A DNA stretch of 28,922 nt, taken from Pseudomonadota bacterium. GTDB taxonomy: Bacteria > Pseudomonadota > Alphaproteobacteria > Rhizobiales > Xanthobacteraceae. The stretch spans positions 1-28,922 of the forward strand of contig JAEXHR010000076.1 in assembly GCA_023449855.1 (NCBI GenBank), given 5' to 3'. A program made the position numbers and the translations under genes. Shown here in pieces: positions 12,299 to 20,607 of this stretch (position 1 is its first letter; the number at the start of each line of letters is the position of its first letter). The notes beneath the pieces were generated by a model. That model made no database searches. It saw nothing but the letters and a program-made list of their open reading frames with translations, and had not been told where the DNA came from.

Positions 12299-13354
12299 TC
12301 AGGCGCGGGTGATCTTCACGGTCTTCGGATCAAATCCCTTTTCGGCCGCTTCCTTGTCCACGGCGCTGGCGATCTTGGTGTCCACGAATTTCGAGACATC
12401 GGGCAGCTTCGGCAGCAGCTTGGCCTCGACGCCCCACTTGCCCAATGCTTCCATCTTGGCGATCTGCGCCGCAGACAGCGTGGCCTTGATGTCGGTGAAG
12501 GATTTTGCGCTCCACGCCGGATCGTAGCTCGATGCCTTCTGCAGCACCTCGACCGGAATGTTCTTTGCCGGCTCCAGCGAGCGGAACCAGCCATTGACCA
12601 GATCGTGGTTCTGGCTGGCGAAGAACAGCGCCTGCGAATTGGCGAGCAGGAAGCGCTTCAGCACGTCGGGCTTCTGCTGGAAAAACTTGTTGTTCGCCGA
12701 TAGCGCGATCACCGGCGTCACGTTCTGCGAAACCACCTGCGCCGCGCCCGAGTTCTCGAAGAAGGACACGAACGGATCGTAGGTGAAGAAGGCGTCGATG
12801 CGCTGCGCGCCGACCGCATCCGCAAGTTCGGCCGGGCCGACATTGACGAAGGTCATGTCCTTGCCCGGCGTGAGCCCGGCCTTGATCATCGCTTCCTGCG
12901 CGTTCTGGAACGCGGTGATGCCGAAGGTGCCGTAGACCTGCTTGCCCTTGAGGCCCGCGATGTCGGTGATGCCCGATTTCTTGGTGGTGAGCACGGCAGA
13001 GCGGAACAGCGCCTGCGAAGCGACGGTCGTCACCGGTGCGCCGATCGCCATGGTGGTCACCGCCGCAAAGTCCGACAGCGTGCCGACATCGCTGGCGCCG
13101 GAGACGAGCGCCTCGGTGATCGCAGGCGATGCGGCAAGCTGGATCATCTCCATCTTCAGGCCGTTCCTGGCGGCGATGTCGGTGCGCATCAGCACATGGG
13201 CGATCTGGGCCGAGACGGTGGTGGTGTTGAACCAGCACATCTTGACCACGTCGCCTTCCTGCGCGCGCAGGATCGATGGCATGCCGAGGGGGAGAGTAGC
13301 GGCGGCGCCGAGCGCGAGTTGACCGAAGCGACGACGAGAGATCGTGGATGTCAC
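12299..13354 (-). CDS. ABC transporter substrate-binding protein, NitT/TauT family, Tat signal
   Basis: This 351-residue periplasmic binding protein is of the NMT1/SsuA-like (NitT/TauT) type. Residues 1-31 hold a twin-arginine signal, SRRRFGQLALGAAA, with cleavage near LRA-QE, so it is probably exported folded. The mature domain shows AASPAITEALVSGASDVGTL, then GLKGKQVYGTFGITAFQNA and DAFFTYDPFVSFFENSG, typical of ligand-cleft segments. Substrates in the family include sulfonates, nitrate, aromatics and pyrimidines; this one is not identifiable. The start is GTG with AAGGAG upstream. It is third in an operon, 3 bases after the ATPase stop. Confidence 0.92.
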   Translation of the reverse strand: MTSTISRRRFGQLALGAAATLPLGMPSILRAQEGDVVKMCWFNTTTVSAQIAHVLMRTDIAARNGLKMEMIQLAASPAITEALVSGASDVGTLSDFAAVTTMAIGAPVTTVASQALFRSAVLTTKKSGITDIAGLKGKQVYGTFGITAFQNAQEAMIKAGLTPGKDMTFVNVGPAELADAVGAQRIDAFFTYDPFVSFFENSGAAQVVSQNVTPVIALSANNKFFQQKPDVLKRFLLANSQALFFASQNHDLVNGWFRSLEPAKNIPVEVLQKASSYDPAWSAKSFTDIKATLSAAQIAKMEALGKWGVEAKLLPKLPDVSKFVDTKIASAVDKEAAEKGFDPKTVKITRA

Positions 13355-13357
13355 AGT

Positions 13358-14185
13358 CTATTCTCCTTTTTGCCATTCAGGCTTCAGCGTCTCCCACAGG
13401 TCCTTGACCGTGGAGACAAACCAGGGATCGGATCGCATTTCGGCCGTGCGCGGCCGCGGCAGCGGCACCACGACCTCGTTGCGCACGCGGCCGGGGCGGG
13501 GGCTCATCACCACCACGCGGTCGGCGAGGAACACCGCTTCGTCGATGCCGTGGGTGACGAAGATCACCGTCTTGCCGGCTTCCGATGAAATGCGCGCGAT
13601 CTCTTCCTGCAGCAGCACGCGCGTCTGCGCATCGAGTGCGCCGAACGGCTCGTCCATCAGGAGAATGTCCGGATCGGGCGCGAGCGCGCGGGCGATGGCG
13701 GCGCGCTGCTTCATGCCGCCCGACATCTGATGCGGGAACTTGTCTTCGAAGCCGGAGAGCTGCACTGTCTTGATCAGCGAACGCGCGATCTCGGCGCGCT
13801 CCGCTTTCGGCATGCCCTTGGCCTTGAGACCGAATTCGACATTCTGCTGCACCGTCATCCAGCCGAACAGCGCATAATCCTGAAACACCACGGTGCGCGA
13901 GGCGTCGGGCTTTGTGATCGGACGGCCGTTCTGGAGAATTTTGCCTGACGTCGCCGACTGGAAACCCGCAACGATATTCAGCAGCGTCGATTTTCCGCAG
14001 CCGGATGGGCCTAGCAGCGAGATGAATTCGCCGCGGCGGATTTTCAGCGAAACGCCGTCGAGGGCGACGACGGGCGTGTCCGACGTGCTGGAGTCATAGA
14101 CCTTGCCGACATTGCTGATGTCGATTTGAATCTCGGACGCTTGTGCCGGAGCCGGGCGGTCGAGGAGAGCAGTGCTCGTGGTCAT
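13358..14185 (-). CDS. ABC transporter ATP-binding protein, NitT/TauT family
   Basis: This 275-residue ATPase energises the importer. Walker A is GPSGCGKST (59-67), the Q-loop is VFQDYALFGW, the signature is QMSGGMKQRAAIARAL, Walker B is ILLMDEPFGALD, and the H-loop is VTHGIDEAVFLADRV. The YALFGWMTVQQNVEFGL segment is typical of the nitrate/sulfonate/taurine (SsuB/TauB) class. Residues 1-20 are a short extra N-terminal tail. AAGGAGA precedes the ATG at 14185, 11 bases after the permease stop. The frame is open further upstream inside the permease gene by chance. Confidence 0.94.
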   Translation of the reverse strand: MTTSTALLDRPAPAQASEIQIDISNVGKVYDSSTSDTPVVALDGVSLKIRRGEFISLLGPSGCGKSTLLNIVAGFQSATSGKILQNGRPITKPDASRTVVFQDYALFGWMTVQQNVEFGLKAKGMPKAERAEIARSLIKTVQLSGFEDKFPHQMSGGMKQRAAIARALAPDPDILLMDEPFGALDAQTRVLLQEEIARISSEAGKTVIFVTHGIDEAVFLADRVVVMSPRPGRVRNEVVVPLPRPRTAEMRSDPWFVSTVKDLWETLKPEWQKGE

Positions 14186-14196
14186 CGCTGGTCTCC

Positions 14197-15030
14197 TTAA
14201 TTGCGCTCGGATGGCGCCCAGGCATTCACGCGCCGTTCGATCCGCTCGAGGATCGCGGACATCGCAAAGCCGACGAGGCCGATGGTGACCATGCCGGCCA
14301 CCACATTGTTGATCTGGAACAGCATGCGCGATTGCTGGATCAGGTAGCCGAGGCCGGTCTGGGCCGCGATCAGCTCGGCGGTGACGACGCACATCCAGCC
14401 GACGCCGAGCGCGATGCGCAGGCCCGGCAGGATGATCGGCAGCGAAGCGGGGATCAGCACGTCGGTGAACAGCTGCCACGGCCTGGCGCCGAGACAGAGT
14501 GCGGCATTCATCTGGTTGCGATCGAGCCCGCGCACCGCGGTGTAGGTCGCGACGAAAGCCGGGAAGACGGCGCCGAGGAAGACGAGGAAGTAGGACGCGG
14601 CATCGCCGAGGCCGAACCAGAGAATGGTGATCGGAATCCAGGCCAGCGGCGGAATCGGACGCAGCGCTTCGACCACCGGCCGCACGAAGTCGGACACCGT
14701 TCGCCACCAGCCGCAGACCAGGCCGAGCACGAGGCCGACGATACAGGCGAGCGCGAAGCCGATCGCCACGCGCTGCAGGCTGGCGCCAAGATGCACCCAC
14801 AGTGAGCCATCGAGTGCGAGCTGCCACAGCGCCTCCGCAACACCGACCGGCGAGGGCAGCAGGAAGCCATCGACGATGCCGAGGCCGGTGACGGCCTGCC
14901 AGAATGCGAAGAAAGCAGCGAGCCCGATCGCGGCGCGCACCGAGCGCCCTTTCAGCGCGCGCGAGAGACCTCCATGGCTTGGTTTGGCGACTTCGAGCGG
15001 CATCGGACCGGCATCGGCTTTCGCTTCCAT
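14197..15030 (-). CDS. ABC transporter permease, NitT/TauT family
   Basis: This 277-residue inner-membrane permease has about six hydrophobic segments from residue 35 on. It carries the ATPase-contact (EAA-like) loop LCLGARPWQLFTDVLIPAS followed by LPIILPGLRIALGVGWMC. It resembles SsuC/TauC/ThiX-type permeases. The first 30 residues are soluble. The start at 15030 has GAGGAG upstream; an in-frame start 84 bases earlier would cut into the promoter. It is the first gene of the operon, transcribed from a promoter near 15086-15114 that overlaps a palindrome. The TrmB-type regulator is divergent. Confidence 0.93.
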   Translation of the reverse strand: MEAKADAGPMPLEVAKPSHGGLSRALKGRSVRAAIGLAAFFAFWQAVTGLGIVDGFLLPSPVGVAEALWQLALDGSLWVHLGASLQRVAIGFALACIVGLVLGLVCGWWRTVSDFVRPVVEALRPIPPLAWIPITILWFGLGDAASYFLVFLGAVFPAFVATYTAVRGLDRNQMNAALCLGARPWQLFTDVLIPASLPIILPGLRIALGVGWMCVVTAELIAAQTGLGYLIQQSRMLFQINNVVAGMVTIGLVGFAMSAILERIERRVNAWAPSERN

Positions 15031-15085
15031 GAATGGCTCCTCGTTGCAAAACGGATCGTTCGCTCCGGCGTTGGAGCTATCGAAA

Positions 15086-15114
15086 AGGCTAGGTATGTCG
15101 GAAATTTCCGTCAA
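15086..15114 (-). promoter_or_regulatory. Promoter of the ABC importer operon
   Basis: On the minus strand TTGACG (15114-15109), a 17-base spacer and TAGCCT (15091-15086) form a plausible sigma-70 promoter, 56 bases before the permease start. The spacer and part of the -35 lie in a palindrome. Confidence 0.5.
15096..15113. promoter_or_regulatory. Palindromic operator candidate
   Basis: CGGAAATTTCCG at 15099-15110 is a perfect 12-bp palindrome. It extends to 18 bp (TGTCGGAAATTTCCGTCA) with one mismatched pair. It overlaps the -35 and spacer of the importer promoter and lies in the divergent gap shared with the TrmB-type regulator, the obvious candidate to bind it. Confidence 0.55.
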
Positions 15115-15290
15115 TGTTTGGTGCGAGCAAAGCTGATGATAAATCAGGCTAAATCCGCAATATCGATGCTGATATGCTGGCCACTTGCCGTCAAACTGGG
15201 CGAATTTCGTAGAGGTTGTGTCGGCTGAAACCGACGATTAGTCTCTGGCAACGGGATTGCGTTCGGTCATTTGAATCCCGTCAGGAGACG

Positions 15291-16067
15291 ATGGTGGATA
15301 TCGAAGAGAAGCTGGCCCGGATCGGCATCACGGGGACGCTCTACAAACTGTTCCTGACGGCGGTGCGCCTCGGCGGTGCGTCGGTGACGGAGGTTGCGGC
15401 GGAAGCGGGATTGCCGCGCACCACGGCGCATGATGCGCTTGCCAAGCTGGAGGCCGAGGGCCTCGTCAAGTTCGTCGATCAGGGCAAGCGCCGCTTCGTG
15501 GTCGCCCGGGATCCCGGCATTCTGCTGGAGCGCATCGAGGCACGCCGGCAGATGCTCGAAGATGTGATGCCGGTGCTGCGTTCGATGTATCACCACGAAA
15601 GTGGCCAGCCGAGCGTGCGCTTTCATCCCGGGCCCGAAGGCATCCGCACGGCGCTGTGGGATACGCTGTCTGGCGGGGACAAGGTGCTGCGTGCGACGTT
15701 GTCGATGAAGGAGCTGATGGCCGAACCCGGCCTCGAGGAGATGGAGCGCTATCTGCTCGAGCGGGCGCGGCGCGGCATCTGGCTGCGGGTGATCCGCTCG
15801 GTGGAGCGCGACATCGCGCCGATCTGGCCATCGAGCCAGGAGCATCGGCGCGAGCTCCGCTATGCGCCCGCCAATCACTCGCTGGCGATGACGTGCTTCG
15901 TCTATGGCAACAAGGTCTGCCTGATTTCGTCGGCGCGGGAGAGCTATGGCATGATCATCGACAGCGCCGAATTCGCCGCCTTCCAGGCCTCGCTGTTTGA
16001 TGCCATGTGGAGCCTGAGCACACCGGATATTCAGCCGCCGATCTCGCCCGCCCGGGTGGCGGACTGA
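15291..16067 (+). CDS. TrmB-family transcriptional regulator
   Basis: This 258-residue protein starts VDIEEKLARIGITGTLYKLF. A winged helix-turn-helix of TrmB type follows at about 10-75: VTEVAAEAGLPRTTAHDALAK, then LEAEGLVKFVDQGKRRFVV. A coiled segment (about 82-100) leads to a C-terminal sensor-like domain (about 105-250), as in TrmB relatives. TrmB proteins often control sugar or other uptake in archaea and some bacteria. Divergence from the ABC importer suggests it regulates that operon. TCAGGAG precedes the ATG; the frame is open 75 bases further upstream without support. The ligand is unknown. Confidence 0.82.
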   Translation: MVDIEEKLARIGITGTLYKLFLTAVRLGGASVTEVAAEAGLPRTTAHDALAKLEAEGLVKFVDQGKRRFVVARDPGILLERIEARRQMLEDVMPVLRSMYHHESGQPSVRFHPGPEGIRTALWDTLSGGDKVLRATLSMKELMAEPGLEEMERYLLERARRGIWLRVIRSVERDIAPIWPSSQEHRRELRYAPANHSLAMTCFVYGNKVCLISSARESYGMIIDSAEFAAFQASLFDAMWSLSTPDIQPPISPARVAD

Positions 16068-16297
16068 CCATGATGGGCGAAATTGGCTGCCTCTGGTCTG
16101 CCGCCGTGCCGCCCCTGAAGTGCCGCAGGATTTCCGCGCTCTTCGTGCCGATCCGCGGTCTTGCGGCAGTCTTGTGGCTGGTGCTGTAACTGATTGAAAA
16201 ACAAGGTGGAAAATAGCCGTTCGCTGGCGGCGTCGGGGTGGCTTGCGCTAGCGCTTTGCGCTATATGAGTCGCACCCGAATCTGACCGGAAACAACC

Positions 16298-19051
16298 TTG
16301 TCCGACAACGAAGACCAGAAGCCCGGGGAGCCGCCGGTTCCCTCGGATATCCGTCCCGTATCCATCCTCGACGAGATGAAACGCTCGTATCTCGATTACG
16401 CGATGAGCGTGATCGTGGCGCGCGCGCTGCCCGACGCACGCGACGGCCTCAAGCCCGTGCACCGGCGCATCCTCTATGCGATGTACGAGAACGGCTTCGA
16501 ATACAACAAGCCGTTCCGCAAGTCGGCGCGCACCGTCGGCGACGTCATCGGTAAATATCATCCGCATGGCGACCAGTCGGTCTATGACGCGCTCGTCCGC
16601 ATGGCGCAGGACTTTTCCATGCGTGTGCCGCTGATCGACGGCCAGGGCAATTTCGGCTCCATCGACGGCGACCAGCCGGCCGCGATGCGTTACACGGAAT
16701 CGCGCCTCACCAAGATCGCGCAGACGCTGCTCGACGATATCGACAAGGACACCGTCGATTATCAGGACAACTACGACAGCTCCGAAAAAGAGCCGAAGGT
16801 CCTGCCGGCGAAGTTTCCGAACCTTCTGGTCAATGGCGGCGGCGGCATCGCCGTCGGCATGGCGACCAACATTCCGCCGCACAATCTCGGCGAATGCATC
16901 GACGCCTGCGTGGCGCTGATCGACGATCCTTCCCTCACCATCGACGATCTCAACAAGATCATTCTGGGGCCGGACTTCCCGACCGGCGGCATCATTCTCG
17001 GCCGCGCCGGCATCCGCACTGCCTATCACACCGGCCGTGGCTCCATCGTGATGCGCGGCAAGGTGTCGATCGAGCCGATCCGCAAGGATCGCGAGGCGAT
17101 CATCATTTCCGAAGTGCCGTATCAGGTGAACAAGGCCACCATGGTCGAGCGCATCGCCGAGCTGGTACGCGAGAAGAAGATCGAAGGCATTTCCGATCTG
17201 CGCGACGAGTCCGACCGCGATGGCTATCGCGTGGTCGTCGAGCTGAAGCGCGACGCCGTGCCGGACATCGTGCTCAACCAACTCTACAAGTTCACGCCGC
17301 TGCAGACGAATTTCGGCGCCAACATGGTTGCGCTGGACAGCGGCCGTCCGCAGGTCTTCAACCTGAAGGACCTGCTGACGATCTTCGTCGGTTTCCGCGA
17401 ACAGGTCGTCACCCGCCGCACTAAATTCCTGCTCAACAAGGCGCGCGACCGCGCACATATTTTGGTGGGCCTCGCGATCGCAGTCGCCAATATCGACGAG
17501 ATCATTCGCGTGATCCGTACATCGCCGGATCCGACCACCGCGCGCGACATATTGATGGAACGCCGTTGGCCGGCGCGAGACGTTGCGGCGATGATCACGT
17601 TGATCGACGATCCGCGCCATCGTCTCGAAGAAGACGGCACCGCGCGCCTGTCGTTCGAGCAGGCCAAGGCCATTCTCGATCTGCGTCTGGCCCGCCTCAC
17701 GGCCCTCGGCCGCGAGGAAATTTCCGACGAGCTCGACAAGCTCGCCATCGAGATCGCCGACTATCTCGACATCCTGCGTTCGCGTGCACGCGTGCAGGGC
17801 ATCGTCAAGGACGAGCTCGGCGCGGTGAAATCCGAATTCGCGACGCCGCGCAAGACCGAGATCATCGAGCAGGAAGGCGAGGTCGAGGACGAGGACCTGA
17901 TCCAGCGCGAGGACATGGTGGTGACGGTGTCGCATCATGGCTATGTGAAGCGCGTGCCGCTCTCGACCTATCGGGCGCAGCGCCGCGGCGGCAAGGGCCG
18001 CTCCGGCATGGCCACGCGTGACGAGGATTTCGTGTCGCGCCTGTTCGTGGCGTCCACGCATACGCCGGTGCTGTTCTTCTCGTCGCGCGGCCAGGTCTAC
18101 AAGGAAAAGGTCTGGCGCCTGCCGATCGCGCCGCCGAACGGCCGCGGCAAGGCGATGATCAACATCCTGCCGCTGGAGCAGGGGGAGCGCATCACCACCA
18201 TCATGCCGCTGCCCGAGGACGAGAGCACCTGGGAGACGCTGGACGTGATGTTCGCGACCACGGGCGGCAATGTCCGGCGCAACAAGCTGTCGGACTTCGT
18301 CGATGTCCGCCGTTCCGGCATCATCGCCATGAAGCTGGATGATGGCGAGGCCATCGTCGACGTGCAGATCGCCACCGAGCATGACGACGTGCTGCTGACC
18401 GCCGGCGGCGGCCAGTGCATCCGCTTCCCGGTCACCGACGTGCGCGTATTCCAGGGCCGCAGCTCCATGGGCGTGCGCGGCATTGCGCTCGCCGAAGGCG
18501 ACAAGGTGATCTCGCTGTCGATCCTGCGCCATGTGGAGACGACCTCGGACGAACGCACAGCCTATCTCAAGATGCGCCGCGCGGTGGCGGGCGAGGCTGT
18601 GGCTGAAGAGCCGGCGGTCGAGGTCGAAGGTGAAGAGACGTCAGGCGCGGTGCAGCTGTCGCAGGAACGCTATGCGGAGCTTGGCGCGGCGGAGCAGGTG
18701 GTGCTCACCGTCTCTATCAACGGCTATGGCAAGCGCACCTCGTCCTACGAGTACCGCACCACCGGCCGCGGCGGGAAAGGCATCGTCGCCATGTCGGTGA
18801 ACGAGCGCAACGGCAATCTGATCGCCTCCTTCCCGGTGGAAGACAGCGACCAGATCATGCTGGTCACCGACAAGGGCCAGCTGATCCGCTGCCCCGTCGA
18901 AGGCATCCGCGTCGCCGGCCGCTCGACCCAGGGCGTCATCGTGTTCAACACGGCAGATGACGAGCATGTGGTCTCGGTGGAGCATATTGGCGAGGCCGGC
19001 GAGGGCGAGGAGCCTGAAGCGGGCGGCGAGGCGCCGGTGGCGGAGGGCTGA
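16298..19051 (+). CDS. gyrA: DNA gyrase subunit A
   Basis: This 917-residue GyrA is the cleavage subunit of DNA gyrase, which negatively supercoils DNA. The N-terminal breakage-reunion domain has the catalytic tyrosine in AAMRYTESRL (Y132, matching E. coli Y122). The quinolone-determining region is KYHPHGDQSVYDALVRMAQ, with Gln at the E. coli Ser83 position (Q93) and Asp kept at 87 (D97). The C-terminal pinwheel holds the GyrA box QRRGGKG and the related TGRGGKG. An Ala/Glu-rich insert lies at about 768-785, and the tail is acidic. The start is TTG; no ATG lies near the conserved IRPVSILDEMKRSYLDYAMS. A CTATAT box at 16261-16266 may be the -10. A terminator follows. Confidence 0.97.
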   Translation: MSDNEDQKPGEPPVPSDIRPVSILDEMKRSYLDYAMSVIVARALPDARDGLKPVHRRILYAMYENGFEYNKPFRKSARTVGDVIGKYHPHGDQSVYDALVRMAQDFSMRVPLIDGQGNFGSIDGDQPAAMRYTESRLTKIAQTLLDDIDKDTVDYQDNYDSSEKEPKVLPAKFPNLLVNGGGGIAVGMATNIPPHNLGECIDACVALIDDPSLTIDDLNKIILGPDFPTGGIILGRAGIRTAYHTGRGSIVMRGKVSIEPIRKDREAIIISEVPYQVNKATMVERIAELVREKKIEGISDLRDESDRDGYRVVVELKRDAVPDIVLNQLYKFTPLQTNFGANMVALDSGRPQVFNLKDLLTIFVGFREQVVTRRTKFLLNKARDRAHILVGLAIAVANIDEIIRVIRTSPDPTTARDILMERRWPARDVAAMITLIDDPRHRLEEDGTARLSFEQAKAILDLRLARLTALGREEISDELDKLAIEIADYLDILRSRARVQGIVKDELGAVKSEFATPRKTEIIEQEGEVEDEDLIQREDMVVTVSHHGYVKRVPLSTYRAQRRGGKGRSGMATRDEDFVSRLFVASTHTPVLFFSSRGQVYKEKVWRLPIAPPNGRGKAMINILPLEQGERITTIMPLPEDESTWETLDVMFATTGGNVRRNKLSDFVDVRRSGIIAMKLDDGEAIVDVQIATEHDDVLLTAGGGQCIRFPVTDVRVFQGRSSMGVRGIALAEGDKVISLSILRHVETTSDERTAYLKMRRAVAGEAVAEEPAVEVEGEETSGAVQLSQERYAELGAAEQVVLTVSINGYGKRTSSYEYRTTGRGGKGIVAMSVNERNGNLIASFPVEDSDQIMLVTDKGQLIRCPVEGIRVAGRSTQGVIVFNTADDEHVVSVEHIGEAGEGEEPEAGGEAPVAEG

Positions 19052-19083
19052 GGCTCTTTGGACTGGTGCTGCTAGATGTGTAT

Positions 19084-19115
19084 CAAAAGCCCGCGGTCAT
19101 GCTGCGGGTTTTTTT
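19084..19115 (+). terminator. Rho-independent terminator of gyrA
   Basis: CCCGC (19090-19094) and GCGGG (19104-19108) with flanking A/T pairs and seven T residues form an intrinsic terminator about 35 bases after the gyrA stop. Confidence 0.8.
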
Positions 19116-19292
19116 GTTCGGGCGAGACACACGCCTCTTGCTCATGAGTGACGAGCGCACCTCGCTGGAAGCCGGGGTCGCCCCTTTTCCCTTCTCCGCT
19201 CGCAATGTTTTCGAAGTGACGGAAAGCGCTGGCAACAAGCTGTTTGGTCAGAGGCGCGGATCTCTATTCCTTATCGCCACTATCCATTTTGC

Positions 19293-19322
19293 GACAAAAT
19301 AGCCCGGCCATCAGGCCGGGCT
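19293..19322 (-). terminator. Rho-independent terminator of the second omp gene
   Basis: On the minus strand AGCCCGGCC, a 4-base loop, GGCCGGGCT and then ATTTTGTC form a strong terminator 28 bases past the stop codon at 19350. Confidence 0.88.
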
Positions 19323-19349
19323 TGATGTTTTGAGCATCGCTGAGGAAGC

Positions 19350-20171
19350 TTACCAGCCCATGCCGCCGAACTTGTAGTTCAGACCGGCGCGGACGATGTG
19401 GCCATCGTTCTTGAAGCTTGAAATGTAGCCACCGGCGCCTGCGACACCTGGGACCAGTGCAACGGTGACATCGTTACGACCCAAATCGTAATAGAGGTAT
19501 TCGGCCTTGACGGTCCAATTCCCTGTCCACGCATGTTCGATGCCGCCGCCGACAGCATAGCCTGTCTTGGTGTCACGGGTGCTTCCAGCGAACTGCACGA
19601 CGTTCGCGGCGTTATTGAAAGCCGCCGAATTCTCGATACGGCCGTAGGCAAGACCGCCGGTGGCGTAGACCATGGTGCGATCCCAAGCGTAACCCACGCG
19701 ACCACGCACCGTGCCGAAGTAGTCCATCCTTGATGACAGTGAATTGTTCAGCGGCGAGCCGCCCGCAGCACCTCCGAGCGCCGGAGGCAGAATGGTTACG
19801 AAGTTGGTTGTTGAGTTGACGTCGGTGTACGAGATATCGGCTTCGAGACCCCAGACCCAGGGGGAGCTGGCTTGCCAGTTCCAACCGATCTGACCACCGC
19901 CGATGAAGCCGTCACGATTCACTCCGACCGAAGGCGCGCGAGCGCCAGCAGCGACGTTCGCAATGTTGCCGGCCAGAATACCTGACGTATCAACTCCGGT
20001 GCGGTCGCCGAAGGTGTAGCCCGCATGAAGGCCGGCGTAGAACCCCGACCAGTTATAGATCGGTGCGACCACCGGCGCGGCCTTGGTGTACATGCGCGGT
20101 GCCATGTCTGCGGCGAAAGAAGTTCCAGTCAGCGCGAGCAGCGTGACCGAACCGAGTAGAACCTTCTTCAT
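19350..20171 (-). CDS. Omp25/OmpA-like outer-membrane beta-barrel protein
   Basis: This 273-residue protein has a Sec signal, MKKVLLGSVTLLALTGTSFA, cleaved near residue 20. A barrel of the Rhizobiales Omp25/Omp31 type follows. PIYNWSGFYAGLHAGYTFGD opens the barrel, GGGQIGWNWQ and WVWGLEADISYT are mid strands, and HIVRAGLNYKFGGMGW closes it. It is a paralogue of the protein at 8590-9315, with the same YNW-[ST]-GFY opening and GLNY-[KR]-F ending. The function is structural or envelope-related by family. GGGGA lies 8-9 bases before the ATG at 20171, and a terminator follows the stop. Confidence 0.92.
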   Translation of the reverse strand: MKKVLLGSVTLLALTGTSFAADMAPRMYTKAAPVVAPIYNWSGFYAGLHAGYTFGDRTGVDTSGILAGNIANVAAGARAPSVGVNRDGFIGGGQIGWNWQASSPWVWGLEADISYTDVNSTTNFVTILPPALGGAAGGSPLNNSLSSRMDYFGTVRGRVGYAWDRTMVYATGGLAYGRIENSAAFNNAANVVQFAGSTRDTKTGYAVGGGIEHAWTGNWTVKAEYLYYDLGRNDVTVALVPGVAGAGGYISSFKNDGHIVRAGLNYKFGGMGW

Positions 20172-20607
20172 TTCCAGTCCCCTATGATTCCTAAGCTTTT
20201 CGGAAGCGTATGGACCATAGGTGTGCTGCCGACCTTCGAGTGTCACCGAAATAGCGCAGTCGCAGCTGCCCATATACTCACGACAACAATCACGGTATCT
20301 CGCGGTCGATTTTTCTTCCTATCGGTAAGCCGATCTTGTGCGTCACTTACGCACAGGGGAGGTCGAGGTTAAGGAACCTGCGCCTAGCGAGATGAGGTGC
20401 TGACTATTCGGAAGCGCGGAACCTATTTTGCGGACATCACTGCTGCATCTATTCTGGCCGTAATGCCAAGAGAGATTGAGGTCGAATGGATCAAGTTCTG
20501 GGAATCCTAGTCCGCATCATTCTCCACGTTATCATCCGGGCAACGGGAAGAAATGTGCTTGATCTCGTCGGTCTAGATGGATCCCGTTTCGCCTTGCTCG
20601 ATCGAGG
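20172..20607. other. Intergenic region with a possible gene remnant
   Basis: The gap between omp and the convergently oriented end of the antiporter gene holds the omp promoter and a small hairpin (TGTGCGT at 20337-20343 with ACGCACA at 20349-20355). A plus-strand frame from 20486 starts with a GAGG ribosome site and a hydrophobic MDQVLGILVRIILHVIIRA. It runs on into the antisense of the antiporter gene, so it may be a truncated small membrane-protein gene. I do not call it a gene. Confidence 0.4.

Noticed and set aside
16070..16189. 39-codon frame after the TrmB-type gene
   Set aside because: ATGATG follows the stop closely, but there is no separate ribosome site and no recognisable sequence; probably chance.
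16031..18532. 833-codon minus-strand frame opposite gyrA
   Set aside because: Antisense of a fully convincing GyrA with His/Asp/Arg-rich sequence and no motif.
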